Shown here: positions 20,126 to 28,131 of the stretch, piece by piece
Numbering within the stretch: the first letter of the stretch is position 1
How the letters are laid out: every line of letters begins with the position of its first letter
From: Deltaproteobacteria bacterium
GTDB lineage: Bacteria; Myxococcota_A; Polyangia; Haliangiales; Haliangiaceae
NCBI GenBank assembly: GCA_005887925.1
Contig: VBLP01000275.1
Coordinates: 3,723 to 38,663, forward strand
Direction: 5' to 3'
Length of the DNA stretch: 34,941 nt
Translations under genes and position numbers: made by a program
Notes under the pieces: generated by a model
What the model saw: the letters and a program-made list of their open reading frames with translations, nothing else
What the model was told of the DNA's origin: nothing
Database searches by the model: none

Positions 20126-21055
20126 GTGGTCGCCACGACCCAGCGGGTCGAGCTCGCCCGTCGCATCTACGTGAGCATGCCCGGGGACCGCTGGCTCCCG
20201 GACAACCTCAACGAGCTCAAGTGGGGGATCGTCGACGAGATCGCCAAGCTCGACTACACGCCCGAGGTCTTCACCAACCCCAAGGGAATGCCGGGTCTGG
20301 CGTCGTCGATGGCGTGGAGCCCGAGTGCTGCTGACGAGGTTGCCAGGCGTTGTGTCGGAGCCGTGGTCCTGGGCATGCCGCGCTGGACGTTTCGCGATAC
20401 GAACGGGCCGGTCGTGCTGCCCACGGAGTACAACCATTACGAGGGCGCGCTCGTTCGCACGCTGGGTCTTCCGACCCTGGTCCTCGTACAGAAGGACCTG
20501 CTTCGCAGAGTCGTCTTCGATGGCACCTTCGGTGGATACCTCGGCGAGTTCGATCCGGCTGCTGACGTCCGATGGCTGCACACCGAGGAATTCCGCGTCC
20601 CCTTCCAGTACTGGAGGCGGCAGCTCGACGACCGCCGCGACGTGTTCCTCGGGTACTGTAGCTCGTCGCAGGCAACGGCGGCGGCCATCAAGGAATACGC
20701 CCTGAGCCTCGGTGCCAAGGTGCTGGACTGGCAAACCGATTTCATTCCGGGTCGAACGATCCTCGACCAGATCGAGCAAGCCGCAGCTCGGTCAGTCGGC
20801 GGCATCTTCTTGTTCACCAATGATGACGACCTTGCGGATAATAGCTCCGGGCGCAAGGCAGTCCCCCGGGACAATGTGGTCTTCGAGGCGGGATACTTCA
20901 TTGGCATCAAGGGCAAGAAGAACGTCCTGATCGTGCGCGAGCATGGCTCGAAGATGCCGGCCGATCTGGGAGGCGACATCTATGCATCTCTGGACAGCAA
21001 GAACAACATCGACCCGATCAGGAGGACGATTGCGGCATTCCTGAGCGCTTTCTGA
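20126..21055 (+). CDS. TIR-domain (CAP12/Pycsar type, PF10137-like) nucleotide-binding protein with Rossmann-like N-terminal domain
   Basis: 309 residues from GTG 20126, preceded by GAGG; ATG 20177 is a possible later start. Residues 172-305 match the bacterial TIR family of antiphage effectors: DVFLGYCSSSQATAAAIKEY, then VLDWQTDFIPGRTILDQIEQ, FLFTNDDDL, the signature PRDNVVFEAGYFIG with candidate catalytic Glu254, KNVLIV and MPADLGGD. Residues about 12-165 form a second Rossmann-like domain (RRIYVSMPGDRWLPDNLNEL, VGAVVLGMPRW, LPTEYNHYEGAL, GLPTLVLVQKDLL), reminiscent of nucleoside-deoxyribosyltransferase or TIR folds but not a family I can name. Known: this TIR group hydrolyses NAD+ when activated by cyclic nucleotides. 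No cyclase, SAVED or sensor gene is adjacent. Inferred: a self-contained sensing and NADase effector. It follows the mobile-element graveyard, and its codon use looks less GC-biased than its neighbours, consistent with acquisition. Confidence 0.8.
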   Translation: MVATTQRVELARRIYVSMPGDRWLPDNLNELKWGIVDEIAKLDYTPEVFTNPKGMPGLASSMAWSPSAADEVARRCVGAVVLGMPRWTFRDTNGPVVLPTEYNHYEGALVRTLGLPTLVLVQKDLLRRVVFDGTFGGYLGEFDPAADVRWLHTEEFRVPFQYWRRQLDDRRDVFLGYCSSSQATAAAIKEYALSLGAKVLDWQTDFIPGRTILDQIEQAAARSVGGIFLFTNDDDLADNSSGRKAVPRDNVVFEAGYFIGIKGKKNVLIVREHGSKMPADLGGDIYASLDSKNNIDPIRRTIAAFLSAF

Positions 21056-21072
21056 ACGACTTCATTCGCCGC

Positions 21073-21165
21073 TCACGCCAGCTGGTCGGCGCTCGAGGCT
21101 CCGTAGAACAAGCACCACAGAGATACCGATTCCAGTGCTGCGTTGACGCTCTTGATGTTCTCCAC
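21073..21165 (-). CDS. Small open frame or gene remnant of 30 residues
   Basis: Read from GTG 21165: VENIKSVNAALESV, then SLWCLFYGASSADQLA, stop at 21073. The composition is protein-like (Trp, Cys, Phe, Tyr, few Arg), unlike shadow frames in this DNA. The frame is also open upstream of the GTG into the end of the DHH gene. It has no convincing ribosome site and may be the tail of a lost gene. I do not recognise it. Confidence 0.2.
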   Translation of the reverse strand: MENIKSVNAALESVSLWCLFYGASSADQLA

Positions 21166-21175
21166 GCCCTGGAGC

Positions 21176-22141
21176 CTAGGTGGTCTCGAGCTCGCGGATC
21201 AGCGCCGCCATGGTCTCGCGGGCCCGGGGCAGCTCGTCGGGCCGCAGCGTGACGCCGCCGACCACGGCATGGCCGCCGCCGCCGAACCGCGCGCACAGGG
21301 CGCCGATGTCGTGCCGCCGCCGCCTGGTCGACCAGGGGTTGACGCCGACCGAGATCTTGATGCTCTGGGCGTGCCGCGTCCCGGCGACCGCGTACAGGCA
21401 GCTCGGAAACAGCAGGTAGCCGAGGAAGCCGGGGGTCCGCGCGCCGAGGTCGTCGAACCGATCGAACACGATGACGTCGCCGTGCCACGTCCCGAGCCGG
21501 GCGATCGCGTCGAGCTCGCGGACGCGCTCGGCCTCGACCGCGGCGAGCTCGCGCGCGATCTCGGGGCGGTTCGCGACGGCGCCGAGCGAGTCGCGCGACA
21601 GCCAGTCGACGTAGCGCGCGGTGTCGCCCGGCGTCCGGCCGTGGGCGAGCCAGGCCGCCATCCGCTGGGCCGGCGAGCTCAGCGCGACGGCCTCGTCGGC
21701 CGATGCGAACTGCGCGGCGTCGATCGCGTCGGCCCAGCGCGCCGCCTCGATCAGGTGCGGCGGCGGCTTCCAGTCCCAGCCGGTCTCGAGCGAGTGCGCG
21801 ATCAGCCCGGCGCACGACGGTGCGGCGGGATCGAAGAACCAGGTCGGGCGATGCTCGCGCTCGAACACCGCGCGCAGCGCCGGCGGCTGGAACGCCGTCG
21901 CGTGGTGATCGAACCACCACCGCATCTTCGGATCGGCGCAGAACCGGAAATCGACGCAGGCATGGTCGTCGGCGTCGAGCGGTACCCCCTCGAAGGGATT
22001 GCCGTCCTTGTGGATCATCCCCACGGGGTGGACCTCGGCGCCGCGGTCGATGACGCCGCGGTAGAACGCGGCGAAGAGCGCCGCTGAGGTCGTGCCATCG
22101 AAGCACCCGTCGTGGAAGAAGATCTTGAGGACGCGTGCCAC
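21176..22141 (-). CDS. DHH-family phosphoesterase
   Basis: 321 residues from GTG 22141. The N-terminal motif FHDGCFDGTTSA (9-20) supplies metal-binding Asp residues, and FDHH at 77-80 is the DHH signature. The DHHA1-type C-terminal motif GGGGHAVVGG lies near 287-296. Known: DHH/DHHA1 proteins include nanoRNases, pAp phosphatases, c-di-NMP phosphodiesterases and inorganic pyrophosphatases; all hydrolyse phosphate esters with Mn2+ or Mg2+. Which substrate applies cannot be read from the sequence. The arrangement, a DHH followed by about 200 residues and a GGGGH loop, fits the NrnA-like or exopolyphosphatase-like branch. It is divergent from the HemJ-like gene, with a 67-base shared promoter region (22142-22208). 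Cytoplasmic; no signal peptide. Confidence 0.88.
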   Translation of the reverse strand: MARVLKIFFHDGCFDGTTSAALFAAFYRGVIDRGAEVHPVGMIHKDGNPFEGVPLDADDHACVDFRFCADPKMRWWFDHHATAFQPPALRAVFEREHRPTWFFDPAAPSCAGLIAHSLETGWDWKPPPHLIEAARWADAIDAAQFASADEAVALSSPAQRMAAWLAHGRTPGDTARYVDWLSRDSLGAVANRPEIARELAAVEAERVRELDAIARLGTWHGDVIVFDRFDDLGARTPGFLGYLLFPSCLYAVAGTRHAQSIKISVGVNPWSTRRRRHDIGALCARFGGGGHAVVGGVTLRPDELPRARETMAALIRELETT

Positions 22142-22208
22142 GCTGGCGGCCCAGCATACCGCGACCGGATGGCCAGCGGGATGTCGCCATAGGTGTTACC
22201 TTCCCGGC

Positions 22209-22709
22209 ATGTCGCCAGCGACGTACGCGTGGGTGAAGTCCGGCCACCTCATCGGAGTCTTTCTGTGGCTCGGCGGTCTGTTCAGCGTGTACTGGCTGCT
22301 CCGCCTGCATGCCAGCGCTCCCAAGGACATGCGCGAGCGCTTCACATTGCTGGAACGGTCGCTGGCGCTGATGACGGACATCGCCGCCGCGCTCGCGATC
22401 GGTTGCGGCATCGCGATGATCTTCGGGCAAACCCCGAACTTCCTGGTCCAGCCGCACCATGGCTGGTTCCACATCAAGCTCGCCGTCGTGGTGGTCGGCG
22501 TTTTGTCGGTGCACGGCGTGGTCCGCGCCAAGGTCGGCAAGTTCGGCCGGGGCCAGATCTCGCCGGTGCCGGCGTGGGCGTGGACGCTGCTCCTCGCGTC
22601 GGTGATGGTCATCCTGATCCTCGTGTACCGGGTGCGGTTCGCGATGGAGTTCGCGCCGGCCGAGCAGCACTCGTCGGCCGCCGTGATCGCGGCGCCGCCG
22701 GCGGGCTGA
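22209..22709 (+). CDS. HemJ/CopD-like four-helix membrane protein
   Basis: 166 residues from ATG 22209. Four hydrophobic helices: SGHLIGVFLWLGGLFSVYWL, LMTDIAAALAIGCGIAMIFG, HIKLAVVVVGVLSVHGVV and WAWTLLLASVMVILILVY. The first helix has the His followed by W-x-G-G-L-F, and the third begins with HxKL. Both features are shared with HemJ, the haem-b-binding protoporphyrinogen IX oxidase, and with the related CopD-like family. Length also fits HemJ (about 140-180). Known: HemJ carries out the penultimate step of haem synthesis in many proteobacteria. No other haem gene is nearby, so the assignment to HemJ itself rather than a CopD-like relative is tentative. The C-terminal tail (AEQHSSAAVIAAPPAG) is low complexity. 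Confidence 0.65.
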   Translation: MSPATYAWVKSGHLIGVFLWLGGLFSVYWLLRLHASAPKDMRERFTLLERSLALMTDIAAALAIGCGIAMIFGQTPNFLVQPHHGWFHIKLAVVVVGVLSVHGVVRAKVGKFGRGQISPVPAWAWTLLLASVMVILILVYRVRFAMEFAPAEQHSSAAVIAAPPAG

Positions 22710-22889
22710 GCGCGGCGACCCTGCGCGCCGGCCGGGCGTCCTGCGTACGCCGGTGGCGGCCGCGCGGTGCCGGTGTCGCGGCCGTGACCACCGCGGCCCA
22801 TCGCCTTTGCCGCAGCCTTCCGGCGGCGGGCGATTTCGGTTCCCAGACCGGCGCGCTCGCGTGTCAGCTAGGACAACCGGAAGGAATTC

Positions 22890-24527
22890 ATGCAGCGTTC
22901 CGTCGTCGTTGGCCTCGTCCTCGCCTGCGCGCTCGCCGCGGGGACCGCGCGCGCCGAGCCGCCCGACATCGGGCTCCACGCACTGGTGGTCGGCTCCAAC
23001 GCCGGTGGCCCCGGACAGACGGCGCTGCACTACGCCGAGGACGATGCCCGGCGCGTCGCCGCCACGCTGCGCGAGCTCGGCGGCTACGCCTCCGATGCGG
23101 TCGACGTCGTCGTCCACCCGACGCCCGCCGCGCTGCGCGATCACCTGACCGCGCTCGGCGCCCGGGTCGCGGCGGATCGCGCCGCCGGCCGGCAGGCCCG
23201 CGTGCTGTTCTACTACTCGGGCCACGCGCGCTCGACCGCGATCGACCTGGGGCCCGACGAGCTGCCGCTCGGCGAGCTGCGCCAGCGCCTGTTCGACATC
23301 CCGGCGACCTTGACCGTGGTGGTGCTCGACGCCTGCCAGAGCGGCGCGTTCTCGCGGATCAAGGGCGCGCAGCCGGCCGCCGACTTCTCGTTCAACCTGC
23401 GGCAGCACCTCGACGCCAGCGGGATCGCGGTGCTGGCCTCGTCGAGCGGCAGCGAGCTGTCGCAGGAGAGCGAGCAGCTGCGCTCGTCGTACTTCACCCA
23501 CCACCTGCTGGTCGGGCTGCGCGGCGCCGGCGACGCCGACCACGACGGCGAGGTCTCGATCGACGAGGCGTATCGCTACGCGTATCACCAGACGCTGCTC
23601 GCGACCGCCGAGACCGCCGTCGGCGGCCAGCACGTCAGCCTCGAGGTCGATCTCAAGGGCCACGGCGACGTGCCGCTGTCGTTTCCGCGCGCGGCGACCG
23701 CGGCGATCGAGCTGCCCGCGGCGGTCGAGGGCCAGGCCCTGGTCGAGGACGTGCGCGCCCACGCGGTGGTCGCCGAGACCTACAAGGCGCGCGGCGCACC
23801 GGTGCGGATCGCGGTGCCGCCGGGCGACTACCGGGTGCTGATCCGCCACGCCGGCATCCTCGCGCGCTGCGAGGTCCAGGCCGCGGCGGGCGCCGCGACC
23901 ATCGAGCTCGAGCGCTGCAGCCGCGAGGCGATCGTCGCCGCTGCCGCCAAGGGCGGCGAGCTCGGCCGCCGGCTGCGCTTCGAGCTGACCGGCATCGCCG
24001 GCGGCGAGCGCAGGGACGGCTTCACCAGCACGCTCGACGCGTTCGGCTACAAGCAGCGCGGCGGCCTCAGCGCCGGCCTGGGGCTGAGCGCGACGCTGCG
24101 GGTCGAGCGCCGGCTCTGGCTCGGCGGGTTCGCCGCGCTGGTCGGCTCGCCCGAGTGGAGCCTGCCGACCGAGCGAGCGCCGCTGCGGTTCTCGTGGAGC
24201 ACGACGACGCTGGGCGCGCTGGTCCGCGCGGTCCAGCCATTCGGCGAGCGCGGGCTCGCCGGGCACAGCGGGCTGTACGCCCAGCTCGGCGCCGGCCTCG
24301 GCATCGGCAGCACCACGCTGATCGACCAGGACGACGTGCGCACCAGCCAGCACTTCGCCGGCTGGGCGACGACGATGGGCGCTGGCCTGCAGGTCCACGA
24401 CGATCACGCGATGGGGTTCTCGCTCGGCTACGAGTTCGACTACGCGCCGGTGATCGACAACCTCACCGGCGACACCCACGCCAGCGGAGGGCACCGGCTG
24501 ACCGCCGGTGTGTCCTACGCGTACTGA
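22890..24527 (+). CDS. Caspase-like (C14) protease with EF-hand-like loop and C-terminal barrel domain
   Basis: 545 residues from ATG 22890, with a strong ribosome site (GGAAGGAATTC). A signal peptide (VLACALAAGTARAE) precedes a caspase p20-like domain at about 28-275: His112 in FYYSGHA and Cys149 in LDACQSG form the catalytic dyad. A calcium-loop-like segment DADHDGEVSIDEAY follows near 212. Residues about 370-545 alternate aromatic strands (GGLSAGLGLSATLRVERRLW, LGYEFDYAPV) and end in VSYAY, as in outer-membrane or OmpA-like barrels. Known: caspase homologues cut after Arg/Lys or Asp and are often exported or regulatory in myxobacteria. Inferred: a protease exposed at the envelope and anchored by its barrel. 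It leads a tight cluster with the Cys-rich protein (9 bases on) and a sigma/anti-sigma pair. Confidence 0.88.
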   Translation: MQRSVVVGLVLACALAAGTARAEPPDIGLHALVVGSNAGGPGQTALHYAEDDARRVAATLRELGGYASDAVDVVVHPTPAALRDHLTALGARVAADRAAGRQARVLFYYSGHARSTAIDLGPDELPLGELRQRLFDIPATLTVVVLDACQSGAFSRIKGAQPAADFSFNLRQHLDASGIAVLASSSGSELSQESEQLRSSYFTHHLLVGLRGAGDADHDGEVSIDEAYRYAYHQTLLATAETAVGGQHVSLEVDLKGHGDVPLSFPRAATAAIELPAAVEGQALVEDVRAHAVVAETYKARGAPVRIAVPPGDYRVLIRHAGILARCEVQAAAGAATIELERCSREAIVAAAAKGGELGRRLRFELTGIAGGERRDGFTSTLDAFGYKQRGGLSAGLGLSATLRVERRLWLGGFAALVGSPEWSLPTERAPLRFSWSTTTLGALVRAVQPFGERGLAGHSGLYAQLGAGLGIGSTTLIDQDDVRTSQHFAGWATTMGAGLQVHDDHAMGFSLGYEFDYAPVIDNLTGDTHASGGHRLTAGVSYAY

Positions 24528-24535
24528 GGAGCAGC

Positions 24536-25615
24536 ATGATGTCCTGGCGCAGCTTGTTTTGCCTCGGCCCCTGCGTCGCCCTCGCGGTCAGCCAGCTCGG
24601 CGCGACCGACTGCGGCGGCGGCATCACCCGCGATCCCGGGTTCGATCTGTGGTGCGGCGACATCCTGTGCGCGTGGAAGCTCGAGCGCGGCGACGTGCGC
24701 CGCGTGCCGACCTGGCACCCGGCCGACGCGGGCGTCGAGCTGGTCGCCACCGACACCGCGATCGAGCAGTTCACCCCGGTCGACAGCCTCGACGGCACGT
24801 GCATCCGGTTCGACCTGATCGCCGACGTCGACGAGACCGCGCAGGCCGAGCTCGGCGTCGACATCTACGGCGACGGCTCGATCGAGCGCACGTTCGCGAT
24901 CCCGACCGCGCACTGGAAGCCGGTGTCGTACGCGTTCGCGATCGTGCCGCCGTTCACCGGCGTCCGGTTCGAGATCGCCAAGCGCGGCCCTGGCCACGCG
25001 GTGGTCGCGCGGATGCACGCGTCGGTGGTCAGGGACGGCTGCGACGGCCTGCCCGCGCTCGAGGGCGGCCGCGCGCCGCTCGGCGCGCTGTGCAACACCA
25101 ACACCGACTGCGCCAGCGCGATCTGCACCGGCTTCGACATCGCGCTGCCGCTGCGCTGCGCCGGCTGCAATCCGTTCCGGCCTGCATGCGGCACCGGCCA
25201 GGTCTGCGGCTACGCCGATCCCGGGCCGCCCGAGCGCGCCGTGCCGCTCGGCTGCGTCGGGGCGGGCTCTCGCGTCCTGGGCGAGCAGTGCCTGCGCGAC
25301 GGCGAGTGCGCGACCGGGATCTGCGCCGGCAGCGTGTGCTCGACCTGCCGGTCCGACGCCGGCTGCGGCGGCGCCGCGTGCGTCCTCGCGTACGACGCCG
25401 GGCCGCACCTGTGCGCGGCCGGCCAGCGCCTCGGCCAGCACGGTGCGCCGTGCGCCGGCAACGACGACTGCGCGAGCAGCGCCTGCCTCGGCCCGGAGCG
25501 GCTCCAGTGCCCCGATGGCCGCGTGTGCGCGACCGACGCCAACTGCCCGGTCGATCCCAGCCTCAAGCCGGGCCCGTGCACCCCGGTGGGCGTACAGGGT
25601 GGAAGCTGCCTCTGA
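24536..25615 (+). CDS. Secreted cysteine-rich protein
   Basis: 359 residues from ATG 24536, preceded by GAGGAGCAGC. The N-terminus is hydrophobic (LFCLGPCVALAVSQLGATDC) and may be a signal or lipoprotein peptide. Residues about 25-165 resemble a carbohydrate-binding-like sandwich (FDLWCGDILCAWKLERGD). From about 185 the protein is a series of Cys-rich modules of the kind C-x-T-N-x-D-C-x-S-x-x-C (CNTNTDCASAIC, CLRDGECATGICAGSVC, CAGNDDCASSACLG), common in myxobacterial surface proteins and presumably disulfide-bonded. Function unknown. It lies 9 bases after the caspase gene and overlaps the start of the sigma factor gene by 17 bases, so all appear co-transcribed. Inferred: a cell-surface partner or substrate of the caspase-barrel protein. 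Confidence 0.8.
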   Translation: MMSWRSLFCLGPCVALAVSQLGATDCGGGITRDPGFDLWCGDILCAWKLERGDVRRVPTWHPADAGVELVATDTAIEQFTPVDSLDGTCIRFDLIADVDETAQAELGVDIYGDGSIERTFAIPTAHWKPVSYAFAIVPPFTGVRFEIAKRGPGHAVVARMHASVVRDGCDGLPALEGGRAPLGALCNTNTDCASAICTGFDIALPLRCAGCNPFRPACGTGQVCGYADPGPPERAVPLGCVGAGSRVLGEQCLRDGECATGICAGSVCSTCRSDAGCGGAACVLAYDAGPHLCAAGQRLGQHGAPCAGNDDCASSACLGPERLQCPDGRVCATDANCPVDPSLKPGPCTPVGVQGGSCL

Positions 25616-26087
25616 TCCGCGGTCGGCCTACCGCGCCTTCGGCCCCGCGCTGGTGCGCAAGGCCGAGCGCATGCTGCACAGCCGCGAGGACGCCATCGAC
25701 GTCGTGCATGCGCTGTTCGCCGATCTGATCCCGACCTGGACCTCCGACGTGGACCTGCCCTACCTCTACCGAGCCGTGACCAATCGCTGCCTCAACGTGG
25801 TGCGCGATCGCGGCACGCGTGCGCGGCTGCTCGCCCGCCAGCCGGCGGCCGCCGCGCCGGTCGGCCGGGTCCCGCTCGATGACGAGGTCGTCGGGCTGGC
25901 GCTGCTCGCCGCGCTCGCCGACCGGCTCGACGACGCGCACATGCAGGTCCTGGTGTGCCGGTTCCTCGACGACATGACCCAGGACGAGATCGCCGAGCAC
26001 CTCGGGGTGTCGCGCAAGACGGTCGGCAAGCGGCTCGACCGGATCCGCGACGTGGTCACCGCGCTGCGCGGAGAGGATGCGTCGTGA
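25599..26087 (+). CDS. ECF-type RNA polymerase sigma factor
   Basis: 162 residues from GTG 25599. Region 2 is recognisable (YRAFGPALVRKAERMLHSRE, DAIDVVHALFADLI, LYRAVTNRCLNVVRDRGTRA). Region 4 is clear: VLVCRFLDDMTQDEIAEHLG, then VSRKTVGKRLDRIRD, a helix-turn-helix for the -35 element. The start lies within the end of the Cys-rich protein gene, and the stop overlaps the start of the anti-sigma gene (TGATG). No good ribosome site precedes the GTG, so translation is probably coupled to the upstream gene. Known: ECF factors are held inactive by a co-encoded anti-sigma factor and usually transcribe their own operon. Inferred: it controls the caspase/Cys-rich surface cluster. Confidence 0.85.
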   Translation: MEAASDPRSAYRAFGPALVRKAERMLHSREDAIDVVHALFADLIPTWTSDVDLPYLYRAVTNRCLNVVRDRGTRARLLARQPAAAAPVGRVPLDDEVVGLALLAALADRLDDAHMQVLVCRFLDDMTQDEIAEHLGVSRKTVGKRLDRIRDVVTALRGEDAS

Positions 26088-26755
26088 TGGCGTGCATCGG
26101 CGAGCCGATCTCGTGGCTGCGGCTCGAGCGCTTCGCCCTCGGCGCGGCCGACCCGGCGATCGCATCGCACGTCGCGGCCTGCCCGGCGTGCCGGCACTGC
26201 CTCGACCAGATCCGCGGCGACACCGTCGCGCTGCCGCCGCTGGTGGTCGCGAGCCCGCCACCGCGCCGCACCTGGCTGCGCTGGCTGGTCCCCGCGCTCG
26301 CCGCCGCGGCGGCCGCCGCCGCCTTGATCGCCGTGCTGCGGCCGCGCCCATCGAGCGATGGCGTTGTCCGCGTCGCGGTCAAGGGCGCCGGCGAGGTCAG
26401 CCTCGAGCTGGTGCGCGAGCGCGCCGGCGCGATCCGGTTCGACGCCACGAGCTACGCGCCCGGCGATCGCTGGAAGGTCATGGTCAGCTGTCCGCCGAGC
26501 GCGTCGGGCGCGCCGCTCTCGATCGCCGTCTCGGTCGACGACGGCATCTCGGTCGACCACCCGCTCGCGGCCGCCCGCATCGCCTGCGGCAACCGCGTCG
26601 TCGTGCCCGGCGCGTTCACGATCACCGGCAGCCGCGCCAACCGCGTGTGCGCCCGGATCGCAGCGGCGCCGGACGGCGATCTCGCCACCGCATGCCTGAC
26701 GCTGGCCCCCGAGGCCCACGAGCCGCGTCGCGAGCCGCGACCCGAGCCGAGATAG
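26087..26755 (+). CDS. Zinc-finger membrane anti-sigma factor
   Basis: 222 residues from ATG 26087 (GTG 26084 is an alternative). It begins one base before the end of the sigma stop codon, with GGAGAGGATG upstream. The N-terminal segment has the ZAS-type signature His28-x3-Cys32-x2-Cys35 (HVAACPACRHC). A membrane helix at about 65-86 (LRWLVPALAAAAAAAALIAV) follows. The remaining ~135 residues are a beta-rich extracytoplasmic domain (VVRVAVKGAGEVSLELVRER, then RWKVMVSCPPSAS) of unknown type. Known: ZAS anti-sigma factors bind and inhibit their ECF partner until an envelope signal or protease releases it. The caspase-like protease encoded three genes upstream is an attractive but untested candidate for that release. 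Confidence 0.8.
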   Translation: MACIGEPISWLRLERFALGAADPAIASHVAACPACRHCLDQIRGDTVALPPLVVASPPPRRTWLRWLVPALAAAAAAAALIAVLRPRPSSDGVVRVAVKGAGEVSLELVRERAGAIRFDATSYAPGDRWKVMVSCPPSASGAPLSIAVSVDDGISVDHPLAAARIACGNRVVVPGAFTITGSRANRVCARIAAAPDGDLATACLTLAPEAHEPRREPRPEPR

Positions 26756-26853
26756 ACGTCGACGATCGCCGCGTCCGATCGCATGCGCGGCGGCGCACGA
26801 CGGCGTAACCCACCGCACACGCGGGCCGCTGCACCGGATGCTACGGTACCGCC

Positions 26854-28131
26854 ATGCGCACCGCAGCATCGCCACGCCTGCCACGAGCTCGCGCCGCCGG
26901 CCTCCTGCTGGGGGCGGCGCTCGCCGCACCGGCCTGCGGCAGCAGCTCGCCGCCGCGCCCGTCGTCGCCCTGCCCCGGCGACGTCGCCGATGTCTGGGTG
27001 GGCGATGGCCGGTACTGCGTGTACGTGTTCGCCTCGGCCGTGGGCCGGGCGCGCCAGATGGCGTTCGCGCCCAACGGCGACCTGTTCGTCAACAACGGCA
27101 GCGTGACCGTGCTGTTCGACGACGACGGCAACGGCGCGAGCTCCGATGCCGAGCGCGCGACGTTCGCGACCGCGCCCGATCTCAACCATGGCATCGCGTT
27201 CTCGCGCGACGCCGCCCATGTCTACGCGTCGAGCGCGACGACGGTCTACCGCTGGCGCTACACGACCGGTGCGCGCAGGGCCAGCGGCGCGGCCGAGGTC
27301 GTGGTGTCCGGAATCCCGCCGGGCGGCCACGTCACTCGCACGCTGGTGTTCGACTCGCGCGGCCGGCTGTACGTCAGCGTCGGCTCGGCGAGCAACGTCG
27401 ACGAGGACCCCACCGCGATCCAGACCCGCTCGCAGATCCGCCGGTTCGACATCCCCGCCGCGCTGCCGTCCGGCGGCATCAGCTACGCGACCGGCACGGT
27501 GGTGGCCTCGGGCATGCGCAACGAGGTCGGCCTGTACATGGACGCCCGCGACCGGATCTGGAGCGTCGAGAACGGCCGCGACATGCTCACCAACAACGGC
27601 GACGTCCACAACGGCAACCCCGCCGAGGAGGTCAACCTCGTCGACGGCGTCGGCTCGACGTACTACGGCTACCCGTCGTGCTTCACCGAGTTCCAGATGC
27701 AGGGCGGCATGGGGCCCGGGACGCAGTGGGCGGACGCGACGCTCCAGGCGGCGAACCGCAAGACCGACGCGTGGTGCCGCGATGCCGCGCAGGTCCACTC
27801 GCCGGCGTTCGCGCTGCCCGCCCACTGGGCGCCGCTGGGCATCCTCGAGTACCAGGGCAGCGCGCTGCCGCTGGGCCACGATCTGATCGTGACCGCGCAC
27901 GGCTCGTGGAACTCCGACACGCCGGTCGGCCGCGTCCTCGCCCGGCTGCACAGGAGCGGCGACGCGATCACCAGCTTCGAGCCGATCATCGGCGAGCGCG
28001 GCCCGGACAGCGCGCTCCGCCAGGGCCAGTGGAGCGCCCGCCCGGTCGACGTGCGCGAGGCCCCCGACGGCACGCTGTACTTCTCCGACGATGCCGGCAG
28101 CCGCGTATTCAAGGTCAGCTACGCGAACTAG
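26854..28131 (+). CDS. PQQ-dependent sugar (sorbosone) dehydrogenase-like propeller lipoprotein
   Basis: 425 residues from ATG 26854. The lipoprotein signal ends in LAAPACGSS (Cys28). The body is a six-bladed propeller of the GDH-B/sorbosone dehydrogenase type: ARQMAFAPNGDLFVNN, LNHGIAFSRDAAHVY, HVTRTLVFDSRGRLYVSVGS, SGMRNEVGLYMD, SVENGRDML, PAEEVNLVDGVGSTYYGYPS, HWAPLGILEYQG and ARPVDVREAPDGTLYFSDD. Known: these enzymes oxidise aldoses or sorbosone in the periplasm with PQQ; many homologues have no tested substrate. The stop codon TAG shares its G with the first base of an inverted-repeat element (28131-28306), so the 3' end may have been set by an insertion. Confidence 0.85.
   Translation: MRTAASPRLPRARAAGLLLGAALAAPACGSSSPPRPSSPCPGDVADVWVGDGRYCVYVFASAVGRARQMAFAPNGDLFVNNGSVTVLFDDDGNGASSDAERATFATAPDLNHGIAFSRDAAHVYASSATTVYRWRYTTGARRASGAAEVVVSGIPPGGHVTRTLVFDSRGRLYVSVGSASNVDEDPTAIQTRSQIRRFDIPAALPSGGISYATGTVVASGMRNEVGLYMDARDRIWSVENGRDMLTNNGDVHNGNPAEEVNLVDGVGSTYYGYPSCFTEFQMQGGMGPGTQWADATLQAANRKTDAWCRDAAQVHSPAFALPAHWAPLGILEYQGSALPLGHDLIVTAHGSWNSDTPVGRVLARLHRSGDAITSFEPIIGERGPDSALRQGQWSARPVDVREAPDGTLYFSDDAGSRVFKVSYAN

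Noticed and set aside
20126-22141. TIR gene and DHH phosphoesterase as one two-gene defence operon
   Set aside because: They are convergent, on opposite strands, separated by 120 bases containing another remnant, so they cannot be co-transcribed.
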